Shown one piece after another: positions 16,680-24,926 of a stretch of DNA of 64,000 bases (its first letter is position 1; every line of letters starts with the position of its first letter). The position numbers and the translations under genes were made by a program. Below the pieces are notes generated by a model that was given only the letters and a program-made list of their open reading frames with translations, did not search any database and was not told the origin of the DNA. The DNA lies in assembly GCA_023421795.1 (NCBI GenBank), contig JAEZSO010000002.1:806001-870000 (forward strand), given 5' to 3'. The stretch comes from Cyanobacteria bacterium OH_PDB_230 (GTDB lineage Bacteria; Cyanobacteriota; Vampirovibrionia; Gastranaerophilales; Gastranaerophilaceae).

Positions 16680-17599
16680 ACGTTTCCTGTGGAACTGTTT
16701 CTGTCGTCCTCAAGCTGTTTTATATCTATTGACTCATCTGTTTCTTCAGCATATTTATTATTATAAGAAGTATCAATTTCTATATTGACTTCGGCATCAA
16801 TCATTTCAATATCGTTTTTGCCGTATTCTTTGATTTTTCCATCTTCAAGCTTTACAGATACTTTGTCATTTAAGAAATGCAAAGAACAAACTCTTCCTAC
16901 CCCATCAGGAGTCATAACACCTGAACCGACAGGAGGGATATCTTTAGCAGCTTCAATATAATTGGGATATTCATAATTTAAACAGCATAGGAGTCTGCCG
17001 CAAGTACCAGAAATTTTTCCTGGTGTAATAGGCATTCCTTGATCCCTTGCCAGTTTTATATTAATCGATTCAAAAGAGCGTTTGAAAGAGCAGCAGCAAA
17101 ATGGTCTTCCGCATAGTCCGTTCCCTTGGCATAGTGAGGTTTCGTCTCTTACGCCAATGTGCCTTAGGTCGATTCTGACTCTTTTAAATATTTGAGTTAA
17201 ATCTTTTAAAAGGTTTCTAAAATCTACTCTTTCAGGTGCAGTATAGTAGAATGATACTTTTCTTTTATCAAATGTATATCTGCATTGAATAAGATTCATA
17301 TTAAGATTGTGCTGTTTTATAAGATCATTGCAAGCTTTATAGCCTTCTTCTTCTAGCGCTTCAATTTCTTTTAACGTTTCCAAATCGGCATTATTCATAA
17401 CCCTAATGAGAGGGAGGGCTTCAGGCTTGTGGCATTCCCAGCATTTTGAAATTTCAGAAGAAACGGCAAAAACCTTAACGGCTTCTTCACCTTTTTCTGT
17501 TCTTACAAGTACCATTTGACCATGCTGGACTTCAGCTGTGTCGGGGATTTGTAGTGGGTAAAATTTATTTTTTAACAGTTTGACTGCGAATTTGATCAT
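16676..17599 (-). CDS. ricT: PSP1-domain protein, RicT (YaaT) family
   Basis: 307 aa. The PSP1 domain includes RYTFDKRKVSFYYTAPERVDFR followed by cysteine clusters: KCWEC near 53-57, CQGNGLCGRPFCCCSFKRSF around 158-177, and GTCGRLLCCLNYEYPNY around 200. In Bacillus, RicT forms the RicAFT complex with Fe-S clusters and aids RNase Y mRNA processing; no RicA or RicF is nearby. Residues after ~270 form an acidic tail. It is convergent with the kinase gene (4-base overlap). RBS AAAGG supports the start. Confidence 0.88.
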   Translation of the reverse strand: MIKFAVKLLKNKFYPLQIPDTAEVQHGQMVLVRTEKGEEAVKVFAVSSEISKCWECHKPEALPLIRVMNNADLETLKEIEALEEEGYKACNDLIKQHNLNMNLIQCRYTFDKRKVSFYYTAPERVDFRNLLKDLTQIFKRVRIDLRHIGVRDETSLCQGNGLCGRPFCCCSFKRSFESINIKLARDQGMPITPGKISGTCGRLLCCLNYEYPNYIEAAKDIPPVGSGVMTPDGVGRVCSLHFLNDKVSVKLEDGKIKEYGKNDIEMIDAEVNIEIDTSYNNKYAEETDESIDIKQLEDDRNSSTGNV

Positions 17600-17733
17600 A
17601 TATATTAACCTTTAATTTATTGTAGCATAAACCTTTCGCTTTTATCTTAACAATTGTAAATTTTGTATCCTATATAGCAATAATTAAATTGTTTTTATTT
17701 TTATATAAATGTAAGGGAAATCTAGGGGAACAT

Positions 17734-17886
17734 ATGTTAAATCCGAAATTGGTTAAATTTATTATTAAAAATAATCTTGAGGAAAGCGCTGTAGAACCGA
17801 AGAAAGAAGCTAAAGTTGAAACTTCGGAAAATAAATTAACCTCATATACACGATTTGCAGCTATTCCAGTACAGATTATTAAATAA
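17734..17886 (+). CDS. Small hypothetical protein (50 aa)
   Basis: 50 aa, MLNPKLVKFIIKNNLEES..., with a charged Lys/Glu middle and a hydrophobic end (FAAIPVQIIK). AGGGGAA six bases before the ATG and a strong terminator right after the stop mark it as a real, single-gene transcript. No membrane segment and no recognised family. Confidence 0.6.
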   Translation: MLNPKLVKFIIKNNLEESAVEPKKEAKVETSENKLTSYTRFAAIPVQIIK

Positions 17887-17900
17887 TAATTGTTTAAATA

Positions 17901-17937
17901 AAAAATCCGGTATTCAAGAATGCCGGATTTTTTGTTG
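17901..17937. terminator. Intrinsic terminator, probably bidirectional
   Basis: A 13-position stem (17903-17915 with 17918-17930, one wobble) flanked by A-run and T-run. It lies between the 50-aa gene and the convergent DUF1858 gene. Confidence 0.85.
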
Positions 17938-17946
17938 TTTATAGAT

Positions 17947-18147
17947 CTACTCGCCTATTAAAGCGTTAATTTCTTCAACCATTTTATCCGGATCAACGCC
18001 GTGGACTTTTGCTCCAGCTTCAAGATTTTCAAACCTCGCTGCCGCGCAACCGATACAGCCAAGACCATATTTTGCAAATACTTCTAAAGATTCAGGGTAA
18101 TTTTGTACTATTTCTATAATGCTCATCTCTTTTGTAATTTTTCCCAT
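17947..18147 (-). CDS. DUF1858 small redox-type protein
   Basis: 66 aa from ATG at 18147; AAAGGTG six bases upstream favours this over an ATG five codons earlier. The DUF1858 pattern is complete: an N-terminal helix (MSIIEIVQNYPESLEVFAKY), then GLGCIGCAAARFENLEAGAK with CxxC, then a second helix. The domain occurs alone or at the start of iron-sulfur repair (ScdA-like) and hybrid-cluster proteins; a disulfide or metal-binding role is inferred. It stands alone here. Confidence 0.85.
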   Translation of the reverse strand: MGKITKEMSIIEIVQNYPESLEVFAKYGLGCIGCAAARFENLEAGAKVHGVDPDKMVEEINALIGE

Positions 18148-18229
18148 GATTACACCTTTCATATTTTTGATTGATTTTTCTTGTGAATTAATTAAATATA
18201 TTATACACTAAACGAGGAATAATACTATT

Positions 18230-18418
18230 ATGCGTTTCTTGGATTATCTTTTAAAAACGGAATCTTACATCGGTCTTAGTTCTCTGGATTTGAAAAAAGA
18301 TCACAAACAAACTTATTATAAAGGGAATTATAATTCCTCATTTTTTAAGTTTGAAATAAACAAACCGATAAAAAGTTCCATATATCTTATTGATCAGATT
18401 GTGTGTCATCCTTCATAA
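18230..18418 (+). CDS. Small hypothetical protein (62 aa)
   Basis: 62 aa, MRFLDYLLKTESYIGLSSLD..., basic and aromatic-rich, without a membrane helix. A TATTAT -10 box (18199-18204) and GAGG 12 bases before the ATG give modest support. Its 3' end overlaps the convergent nuclease gene by 32 bases. No family recognised; could be spurious. Confidence 0.35.
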   Translation: MRFLDYLLKTESYIGLSSLDLKKDHKQTYYKGNYNSSFFKFEINKPIKSSIYLIDQIVCHPS

Positions 18419-18896
18419 GCCTTTCAAAGTCTGAAGGCTTGATACTTTGGATGAAGTCTCTGAATTCTTGTGCTTCTTCTTCATCTTTTGAATTGTCACA
18501 AGAAATAGAACCGTCTGCTAAAACATTTGCTGTTACAAAGATCGGAGCATCTACCCTGATTGAAATGGCTATAGCATCAGATGGCCTTGCGTCAATTTCT
18601 ATTGTTTTTCCGTTGTCATCTTTTAGGAAAATTGTCGCAAAATATGTTTCTTTATCAACATCGTTTATTTCGATTTTTTCTACGTCATAACCTGTTTTGA
18701 TAATCACATCCGTTAAAAGATCATGTGTCATTGGTCTTGATACATTGATATTTTCTATTTTTCTTATGATAGCGCTTGCCTCTGCTGACCCAATCCATAT
18801 CGGGAGCGCTTTTCTGTTTTCTTTATCATGTAAAACTACTATTGGAGAGCCGGATCTTGTGTCGATGGCTATTCCCATTACTCTCATTTCTATCAT
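18387..18896 (-). CDS. Bifunctional nuclease (BFN) family protein
   Basis: 169 aa, the DUF151/BFN domain: MRVMGIAIDTRSGSPIVVLH at the start, RPMTHDLLTDVI near 54 and IEIDARPSDAIAISIRVDAP near 100-120, followed by an acidic C-terminal UVR-like extension. Plant and bacterial members show combined RNase/DNase activity; the physiological role is unclear. Common in Cyanobacteria, Aquificae and Thermotogae. An AGGT RBS lies 9 bases before the first of two nearby ATGs. Confidence 0.9.
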   Translation of the reverse strand: MIEMRVMGIAIDTRSGSPIVVLHDKENRKALPIWIGSAEASAIIRKIENINVSRPMTHDLLTDVIIKTGYDVEKIEINDVDKETYFATIFLKDDNGKTIEIDARPSDAIAISIRVDAPIFVTANVLADGSISCDNSKDEEEAQEFRDFIQSIKPSDFERLMKDDTQSDQ

Positions 18897-18970
18897 TTAA
18901 TTTGACCTATATTGATTATACTTAGTAACATTATAGACTAAAAAATTGTTGTTAACCAATTTTAGCTGAA

Positions 18971-19726
18971 TTAGTCAGCTAATTTAGTGAGAATTTCAGG
19001 ACCTTCATCGGTAATTAATACCGAATGCTCGAAGTGGGCAGAAGGCAGATGGTCTTTCGTTACGACCGTCCATTTGTCTTCCAAAACATATACATCGTCA
19101 GTTCCGAGGTTTAACATCGGTTCTATCGCTATAGTCATACCTGATTTTAACACGGTTTTACTTCCGACTCTGTAATTGAAAACAAATGGTTCTTCGTGCA
19201 TGTTTCTTCCGACTCCATGTCCGCCATATTGTCTTACAATGCCGAGTCCATTGGCGTTTGCAACATCTTCTATTGCACCTGAAACGTCATCTAAAATTGC
19301 ACCGTTTTTCATTTTTGAAATTGCTGCGAATAATGACTCTTCAGTAGCTTTAAGAAGTTTTTTACACTCATCAGATACTTGTCCGACAGGATATGTCCAG
19401 GCTCCGTCTCCTACAAGACCTCTATAAGTGGCACCTACATCAACACTTATGATGTCTCCTTCTTTTAATATGACGTTTTCAGAAGGAATACCATGGACTA
19501 CTTCCTCGTTGATAGAGGCGCATATACTCGCTGTGAAGCCGTTATATCCAAGAAAAGAAGGCTCACATTTGTTATCTTTTATTATTTGGAAAGCAATATC
19601 ATCCAGGTATTTGGTTGAAATACCTGGTTTAATAATGCTTTTCATTTCTTTATGCACCAGAGCAACTATGGAACCTGCTTTTTTTATCAGTTTTATTTCT
19701 TCTCTGGATTTTCTTATTATAGCCAT
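18971..19726 (-). CDS. map: Methionine aminopeptidase, type I
   Basis: 251 aa, the standard length. Metal ligands are visible in VDVGATYRGLVGDGAWT (two Asp), GHGVGRNMHEEPFV (His), IAIEPML (Glu) and the final SAHFEHSVLITDEGPEILT (Glu). It trims the initiator Met from new proteins. Its ATG overlaps the adk stop by one base, so it is co-translated as the last gene of the shortened spc operon. Confidence 0.97.
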   Translation of the reverse strand: MAIIRKSREEIKLIKKAGSIVALVHKEMKSIIKPGISTKYLDDIAFQIIKDNKCEPSFLGYNGFTASICASINEEVVHGIPSENVILKEGDIISVDVGATYRGLVGDGAWTYPVGQVSDECKKLLKATEESLFAAISKMKNGAILDDVSGAIEDVANANGLGIVRQYGGHGVGRNMHEEPFVFNYRVGSKTVLKSGMTIAIEPMLNLGTDDVYVLEDKWTVVTKDHLPSAHFEHSVLITDEGPEILTKLAD

Positions 19727-20382
19727 TAACCTACTGCTTCTTTCAGTTTTTGATATACTTCTTCAATCGAGCCAGTTGCATTGATTCTTACTAACTCGCC
19801 TCTTTTTTCGTAGAAGTCTACAAGAGGTGCGGTTTCAGAGAAATATGTATTAAATCTGGCTTTTGCAATTTCTTCAGTATCATCTGCTCTAGTTACAAGT
19901 CCTGCTTCGCAATAGTCGCAGAAACCTTCCTTTTTAATAGGCATAGTTTTGACATTGAATATAGCGCCACATTGTGGACAAGAGCGTCTGTTTACTATTC
20001 TTTCGATAAGATTATCGATCGGAATATCAAAGTATAAAACCTTAATTTTAGCATCGACTCCTGTATCGATTTCTTTTAGCATTTCATCTAAAGCTTCAGC
20101 TTGTTCAATGCTTCTTGGGTAACCGTCAAGAATAAAGCCATTTTTCGCATCATCTTGCATCAGACGGTCTTTTATTATAGCTGCTACTATTTCTTTAGGA
20201 ACAAGTTGCCCTTTTTCGACGTAGCTTTTAGCAATTTTTCCTGCCTCTGTTTCGTTTTTCATTGCGGCTCTTAGAAGAGACCCCGTATCAACATGCGGGA
20301 AATCCAGTTCTTTAGATAATCTTGCAGTTTGTGTACCTTTGCCACTCGCTGGTGGTCCGATAAAAATCAATTCTTTTTTCAT
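19726..20382 (-). CDS. adk: Adenylate kinase
   Basis: 218 aa from ATG at 20382; AGGG eight bases upstream favours it over a GTG six codons earlier. P-loop GPPASGKGTQ, the signature FILDGYPRS, and a long-type LID carrying four cysteines (CPQCGAIFN... CDYCEAG) that should bind zinc. It interconverts ATP, ADP and AMP. Its position between secY and map is the conserved bacterial order. Confidence 0.97.
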   Translation of the reverse strand: MKKELIFIGPPASGKGTQTARLSKELDFPHVDTGSLLRAAMKNETEAGKIAKSYVEKGQLVPKEIVAAIIKDRLMQDDAKNGFILDGYPRSIEQAEALDEMLKEIDTGVDAKIKVLYFDIPIDNLIERIVNRRSCPQCGAIFNVKTMPIKKEGFCDYCEAGLVTRADDTEEIAKARFNTYFSETAPLVDFYEKRGELVRINATGSIEEVYQKLKEAVG

Positions 20383-20559
20383 TTTTACAACCCTATTCAC
20401 TAGTTCGACAAGTTTATTATATCATATTTTTAAAAAATTGAATCTTGAGTAAATACAACAGAAAGTCACTATCTACTTATGTAATCATTAGTAGTAGCTA
20501 TAAATTTAGTGGTGACGCCATTTTCTACGGCTCGAGTTTTCTCGCCTTGAAAAGAATGC

Positions 20560-20591
20560 AAAAGGTGAATGAAATAAATCATTCACCTTTT
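20560..20591 (-). terminator. Hairpin between secY and adk
   Basis: A perfect 13-bp inverted repeat (20560-20572 and 20579-20591) around a 6-base loop, ending in TTTT on the minus strand 19 bases after the secY stop. It may end or attenuate transcription before adk-map. The remaining ~170 bases to adk show only a short CGAG-TTTT-CTCG hairpin. Confidence 0.65.
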
Positions 20592-20609
20592 TGAAATTTT
20601 GTTTTTTAC

Positions 20610-21953
20610 TTACTCTTTTAAGAAGCTTTCGTAATTTCTAGCTAATAAATGAGTTTTTATTTGATTTATAAAGTCTAAAGCAACCCCAACCATGATTATC
20701 AAAGATGTTGCTCCGATACCTTGAAGGGTTGTTATATTAGTTACGTTACTTGCTAAAGATGGAATCAATGCAATTGTTCCCAATCCCAAAGCTCCGATGA
20801 ATGTTACTCTGCTTAAAATTTTGTCTAAAGCTTCTGCCGTTGGTTTTCCAGGCTTAATACCCGGTATAGACGAACCGTGCTTCTTCAAGTTATTAGCAAT
20901 TTCTTTTGGCTGCATATTTGGCATAATTGAAGCATAAAAGAAAGTCAAAACAACTATAAGCACAAAGTATACCAAGTTATAGCTTATGCTGGCAGGGTGA
21001 AATAACATCGAAAACTGAGTTATTATGTCTTTTGCCGGTCCATTTAACATATTTGATTGTCCCGCGATACTTAATACAGTCGTTGGGAAAAGTAAGATGG
21101 CAACTGCAAAGATTATAGGCATAACACCGCCCGGATTGAGTTTAAAAGGAATAAATGTATTCATCCCGCCGTAAACCTTATTTCCGACCTGACGTTTTGG
21201 ATTAACTATAATAACTTTTCTTGACGCTTCTTGCATAACGACGATTAATACCATAGTAGCAAAGAATATTGCCAAGAGCACAACCAACCCGAGCTGCAAG
21301 CCGGGGTCATTGGACACCATTTTGTTTGTTTGTTGTGTATACACGGGAATTTTACTTATAATACCGCAGAAAATAAGCATCGATGCGCCATTTCCTATGC
21401 CTTTTTCAGTCATTATTTCAGAAAGCCACATTGTGAATACTGAGCCTGCTGTCAGAATCAAAACTGATCCGATCATAAACATGCTCTTATTTACTTCCGG
21501 CAAAATTGCTGCCGAAGCAGAATGAGTAAGGAACAAGAAAAACACCATGGATTGAAATGCTGCAATAGCAACAGTAAACACTCTTGTGTATTGAGAAATT
21601 TTTCTTCTTCCTGCTTCGCCTTCTTCTTTTTGAAGCTGTTCTAAATGTGGTATAACCACTGTCAAAAGCTGCATTATAATTGATGCTGTGATGTAAGGTC
21701 CAATACCTAAAGCAATTATAGATACGTTCCCAAGCGCACCGCCCGAGAACATATCTAAAAAGCCAATAATATTGTTACCTGCTGCAATGTGTGAAAATAC
21801 CTCATTGTTTATCCCAAACAATGGAAGCTGAGTACATAAACGAAAAACCGCAATCATCAAAACTGTGAAAATTAGTTTTTCTTTTAAGCCTGATACCTTG
21901 AACATAGATATCATTTCTTCCATAGATGGTGGTTTCATCTTTAGTTGCTGCAT
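20610..21953 (-). CDS. secY: Preprotein translocase subunit SecY
   Basis: 447 aa with ten membrane helices, including GINNEVFSHIAAGNNIIGFLDM near residue 50, LGIGPYITASIIMQLLT near 81 and the cytoplasmic loops for SecA and ribosome docking. It forms the channel through which unfolded proteins pass the inner membrane. Its ATG overlaps the rplO stop by one base. The start is further supported by the conserved short basic N-terminus before helix 1. Confidence 0.97.
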   Translation of the reverse strand: MQQLKMKPPSMEEMISMFKVSGLKEKLIFTVLMIAVFRLCTQLPLFGINNEVFSHIAAGNNIIGFLDMFSGGALGNVSIIALGIGPYITASIIMQLLTVVIPHLEQLQKEEGEAGRRKISQYTRVFTVAIAAFQSMVFFLFLTHSASAAILPEVNKSMFMIGSVLILTAGSVFTMWLSEIMTEKGIGNGASMLIFCGIISKIPVYTQQTNKMVSNDPGLQLGLVVLLAIFFATMVLIVVMQEASRKVIIVNPKRQVGNKVYGGMNTFIPFKLNPGGVMPIIFAVAILLFPTTVLSIAGQSNMLNGPAKDIITQFSMLFHPASISYNLVYFVLIVVLTFFYASIMPNMQPKEIANNLKKHGSSIPGIKPGKPTAEALDKILSRVTFIGALGLGTIALIPSLASNVTNITTLQGIGATSLIIMVGVALDFINQIKTHLLARNYESFLKE

Positions 21954-22405
21954 TATACTAACTGAGCCTTTCCGCCTGCTTTTTCAATTTTTTCTTTAGC
22001 TGAAGCTGTAAAATATCTAGCATTAACAGTTACAGCTTTTGTGATTTCACCGTTGCCAAGAACTCTTAGTTCTTCTGCCGAAGGGTGTACTTTGCCTGCT
22101 TCTTTAAGAACGTTTAAATCAACTTCTTTAGCGCTTAGTTTTTCCAAATCGCTTACATTGATTTCACCGTAGTTAATAGCGTTGAAGTTATTAAAGCCTT
22201 TTAATTTAGGCATTTTTCTGTATGCCGGCATTTGTCCGCCTTCAAAACCTCTTTTTGCAGATCTTCCAGATCTTTGTCCTTCACCGTTATGACCGCGACA
22301 ACTTGTTTTACCGTGTCCTGATGATCTTCCACGACCAACTCTTTTTGTTTTTCTGGTTGCACCGTCAGCAGGTCTTAGATCCTCTAAAGTTATTCTTTCT
22401 GACAT
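21953..22405 (-). CDS. rplO: 50S ribosomal protein L15
   Basis: 150 aa. The N-terminal tail TKRVGRGRSSGHGKTSCRGH and FEGGQMPAYRKMPKLKGFNN are the L15 signatures; the C-terminal fold ends KIEKAGGKAQLV. It organises 23S rRNA in late 50S assembly. GAAAGG lies before the ATG. An 87-base gap separates it from rpmD and holds a possible short CCTGTT/AACAGG stem. Confidence 0.98.
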   Translation of the reverse strand: MSERITLEDLRPADGATRKTKRVGRGRSSGHGKTSCRGHNGEGQRSGRSAKRGFEGGQMPAYRKMPKLKGFNNFNAINYGEINVSDLEKLSAKEVDLNVLKEAGKVHPSAEELRVLGNGEITKAVTVNARYFTASAKEKIEKAGGKAQLV

Positions 22406-22492
22406 TTTATAATTACCTTTCTTAATTTAATTTAGTATAGAATTACCTGTTTGACATTATCATATTTGACGACAACAGGCTTACTTTTTAAA

Positions 22493-22681
22493 CTACTTCA
22501 CAATTTCAACAAGGTGTGAAACTTTGTTTACCATACCCATTATTGTAGGGCTGTTGTAGTGTTCAACAACTTGATTAGTTTTGTTAAGTCCTAAGCCTTT
22601 TACTACTCTTACTTGTTTTTCAGTAGAGCCTATTAAGCTTTTTACTAATTTTATTTGGATTTTTTCTAATTTTTTTGTCAT
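22493..22681 (-). CDS. rpmD: 50S ribosomal protein L30
   Basis: 62 aa from ATG at 22681 (MTKKLEKIQIKLVKSLIGST), chosen for the AAAGGAAA RBS and the family's ~60-residue length; an upstream in-frame ATG lies inside rpsE. The L30 core VRVVKGLGLNKTNQVVEH is clear. Many Cyanobacteria proper lack L30, so its presence here fits a relative outside the photosynthetic group. Confidence 0.96.
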   Translation of the reverse strand: MTKKLEKIQIKLVKSLIGSTEKQVRVVKGLGLNKTNQVVEHYNSPTIMGMVNKVSHLVEIVK

Positions 22682-22694
22682 TTTAAGTTTCCTT

Positions 22695-23234
22695 TTAGTT
22701 AAGCATTTCTTTAAGTGTAATACCGCGTTTTTTAGCAACATCGCCAAAAGATCTTAGATTTTTTAGTGCCGCTAAAGTAGCGCTAGCTGCGTTAAGTGGA
22801 GATTTTGATCCTAAAGATTTGCTTAGGATATTCTCGATACCGGCTAACTCAAGTACTGCACGAACAGCACCGCCAGCGATAACCCCTGTACCTTGAGAAG
22901 CAGGTCTTAACATAACGCTTCCAGCTCCTGAAATACCTGTGATTGGGTGTGGGATTGTTGTTTTGAATATAGGAACTGAAACAAGATTTTTTCTGCCTTC
23001 AGCAACCGCTTTTTGTATAGCTACAATAACTTCAGATGCTTTTGCACAGCCAACACCAACTTGACCGTTTTTATTACCAACGATAACAACAGCTCTGAAG
23101 CTAAGTTTTTTACCGCCTTTTACAACTTTTGTAACTCTTCTTATTTGAATTACTTGTTCTTTCCACTCAGATTGTGGAGCTTCTTCTTTTGTTTCAATTT
23201 TTCTTTTTTTTGTTTTTACTTTTGTTTCTTCCAC
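22695..23234 (-). CDS. rpsE: 30S ribosomal protein S5
   Basis: 179 aa, GTG start at 23234 with AAAGG nine bases upstream. The S5 double-stranded-RNA-binding domain (EWKEQVIQIRRVTKVVKGGK) and C-terminal domain (PHPITGISGAGSVMLRPASQ) are intact; the first ~22 residues are a basic tail. S5 helps decoding fidelity at the 30S shoulder. Unusually it is the first gene of its operon: the usual upstream spc genes (rplN to rplR) are absent and a promoter plus attenuator-like hairpin replaces them. Confidence 0.98.
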   Translation of the reverse strand: MEETKVKTKKRKIETKEEAPQSEWKEQVIQIRRVTKVVKGGKKLSFRAVVIVGNKNGQVGVGCAKASEVIVAIQKAVAEGRKNLVSVPIFKTTIPHPITGISGAGSVMLRPASQGTGVIAGGAVRAVLELAGIENILSKSLGSKSPLNAASATLAALKNLRSFGDVAKKRGITLKEMLN

Positions 23235-23273
23235 GTTTATGACCTTTCATTTAGTAAAATTTATTCTAAAAAT

Positions 23274-23338
23274 AAAAAAAACATGTCTCCAATAGGAAAT
23301 ACTCGGTTTGTTAGTGCAAACCATCCTATACGCATGTT
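23274..23338 (-). promoter_or_regulatory. Attenuator-like terminator in the rpsE leader
   Basis: Three perfectly nested 6-bp stems on the minus strand: AACATG/CATGTT (23280-23285, 23333-23338), ATAGGA/TCCTAT (23292-23297, 23324-23329) and GGTTTG/CAAACC (23305-23310, 23317-23322). Eight T's follow at once (23281-23274). It sits between the promoter and the rpsE start, with no upstream minus-strand gene to terminate, so control of the ribosomal-protein operon is the natural reading. Confidence 0.75.
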
Positions 23339-23370
23339 TAATTGTGGGTTTTTAATTTTCTGACTCAATT

Positions 23371-23398
23371 ATTGTACAACATAATATTTTTAATGCAA
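23371..23398 (-). promoter_or_regulatory. Promoter of the rpsE operon
   Basis: Minus strand TTGCAT (23393-23398), 16-base spacer, TACAAT (23371-23376). The predicted start near 23364 gives a leader of about 130 bases that contains the nested terminator. Confidence 0.6.
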
Positions 23399-23537
23399 CT
23401 GACATTATTGGTATATTTATTTTTTTAGTACTTTTGTAAAGAAAGATTTATAAATATCAAGCGAAACATAAGCATTGGTTTAATATTCTTTTTCTAGGGG
23501 AATTATTTAAGTATTCACTAATTGCCGAAAGTTTGTC

Positions 23538-24047
23538 ATGTCTATAAATGCTATAGCTGCAGGAAATTCGTATTATTCTTCATCTATCGACGCAGAATAT
23601 GAATTAATAAAGCAGAGGCTAAAGGCGCTTGGTCTTGCACCGTCAGGAAATAAAGCCGCTGACAAATTGCTGTTGCAAAAAACTGAGAAACCTCAACAAT
23701 CTTCAAGTACTTCAAGTTCACTAAATAACATAATGCCGACTGGAGCGGAAAAGTCACAAGGGCAGCCTCCGCTTCCGCCAGGTTGGAAAGAACTTATGGC
23801 TCAGCTTGGAATTACTTCGAGTGGAGATGTCGAAATTGATTATAAAAAAGCTGTTTTAGTAATCGCAGAGAAATTATCTGCGACCAGCGATGAAGCTGAA
23901 AAAAGTAAATATAAGAATATTCAGACAAAAATAGAGCGTGTAAGGAATGAGTTCATAAAATCCAAGCTTATGTCTCCTAATGAGATGACCGGTGCGACGG
24001 CGCTTTCGGATATGAATAGAGCGTTGCTTGTAAATAAATCTTCTTAG
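23538..24047 (+). CDS. Hypothetical protein, soluble (169 aa)
   Basis: 169 aa without signal peptide or membrane helix. N-terminal MSINAIAAGNSYYSSSIDAE, a Ser/Pro/Gln-rich linker about 52-82 (QQSSSTSSS; QGQPPLPPGW), then a helical C-terminal domain (KELMAQLGITSSGDVEIDYK; KYKNIQTKIERVRNEFI). No RBS is evident. No family recognised. It is inserted between the divergent ribosomal operon and the convergent cell-wall operon. Confidence 0.65.
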   Translation: MSINAIAAGNSYYSSSIDAEYELIKQRLKALGLAPSGNKAADKLLLQKTEKPQQSSSTSSSLNNIMPTGAEKSQGQPPLPPGWKELMAQLGITSSGDVEIDYKKAVLVIAEKLSATSDEAEKSKYKNIQTKIERVRNEFIKSKLMSPNEMTGATALSDMNRALLVNKSS

Positions 24048-24056
24048 ATTGTTTAT

Positions 24057-24926
24057 TTAATCAACCTTTTTCTCAGCCGGCTGGTTTTCTTCAAGTTTTA
24101 AGTAATTTGAGTCTTCCCATCTTAAATCCACATATTTTATTTTTTTATTGAAGCTTCTTATTTGAGGAAGAATAGAGCTTATTGATTGAATTCGTTTAAA
24201 TACTGATGGGTCAAGTTCTCCGAGTCTCAATTTGACCGTGGTTAGTTGTGCATATGCATCATGAGGGTTTCTGATATCTATGTACTGGACTTTTTCTCCT
24301 GAATAAGCGCTCAAGCTCTTCGCTAGTTTTTCATACATTTTTATTTTGGATTCGTTCCACTTCCTATAATCCTCGCCTTTGTTTCCATAAGTAAGTATCA
24401 GGATAGGATTATATTTGTTGCTGAGAGGCAGGTATTCTCTCCCGATGAGTTTCCCTCCTTCAGTGAAAAATGCTATAGGTGCTACTTTTTCGGATGGAGA
24501 AATTACCAGAATTGGTTTTCTTTCCTCAACAAAAACGGTGAATCTTCCCGGCCACCAAAATCTTCTTATATAAACCCTTTTTATGGGTTCTATTCTAAGA
24601 ATTTCCTTTTCCATATTTTTTGTTTGAATAAGATATATTGGTTTTTTAGGAAGTTCCGTTTTTCTTAAAGCATTTAGTATTTTGTAATCAGGGGTTATAT
24701 CGTTGCCTAAAATTTTAAGGTATTCATTGTTTGGTGATTTAAAGACTGCCGGATTGACGTACCAGTGCGAAGAATAAATTAATTTGTAGGTGAGGAAAAT
24801 AATGAACAGGATAATAAGAAAACGTAGAAGAGCGAAGAATCTTTTTACAGAGAGCTCACTTTTTCTCAAGTTTCTCTGCATTTGATTTCGTTTTATACGT
24901 CTTTTTATTGAGTCATTGCTTTCCAT
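24057..24926 (-). CDS. ftsQ: Cell division protein FtsQ (POTRA-containing)
   Basis: 289 aa. A basic cytoplasmic tail, one membrane helix (~30-50, FALLRFLIILFIIFLTYKLI), a POTRA domain (about 65-135, ending EKEILRIEPIKRVYIRRFWW and FTVFVEERKPI), and the FtsQ beta domain (AFFTEGGKLIG onwards). It bridges cytoplasmic and periplasmic divisome parts. It is the last gene of murC-murB-ddl-ftsQ and starts immediately after the ddl stop; ftsA and ftsZ do not follow. Confidence 0.88.
   Translation of the reverse strand: MESNDSIKRRIKRNQMQRNLRKSELSVKRFFALLRFLIILFIIFLTYKLIYSSHWYVNPAVFKSPNNEYLKILGNDITPDYKILNALRKTELPKKPIYLIQTKNMEKEILRIEPIKRVYIRRFWWPGRFTVFVEERKPILVISPSEKVAPIAFFTEGGKLIGREYLPLSNKYNPILILTYGNKGEDYRKWNESKIKMYEKLAKSLSAYSGEKVQYIDIRNPHDAYAQLTTVKLRLGELDPSVFKRIQSISSILPQIRSFNKKIKYVDLRWEDSNYLKLEENQPAEKKVD

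Noticed and set aside
23194..23250. An 18-codon basic ORF on the minus strand (MKGHKRGRNKSK...) overlapping the rpsE start
   Set aside because: It is out of frame with rpsE, is made of codons imposed by the A-rich S5 N-terminus, and has no RBS of its own.
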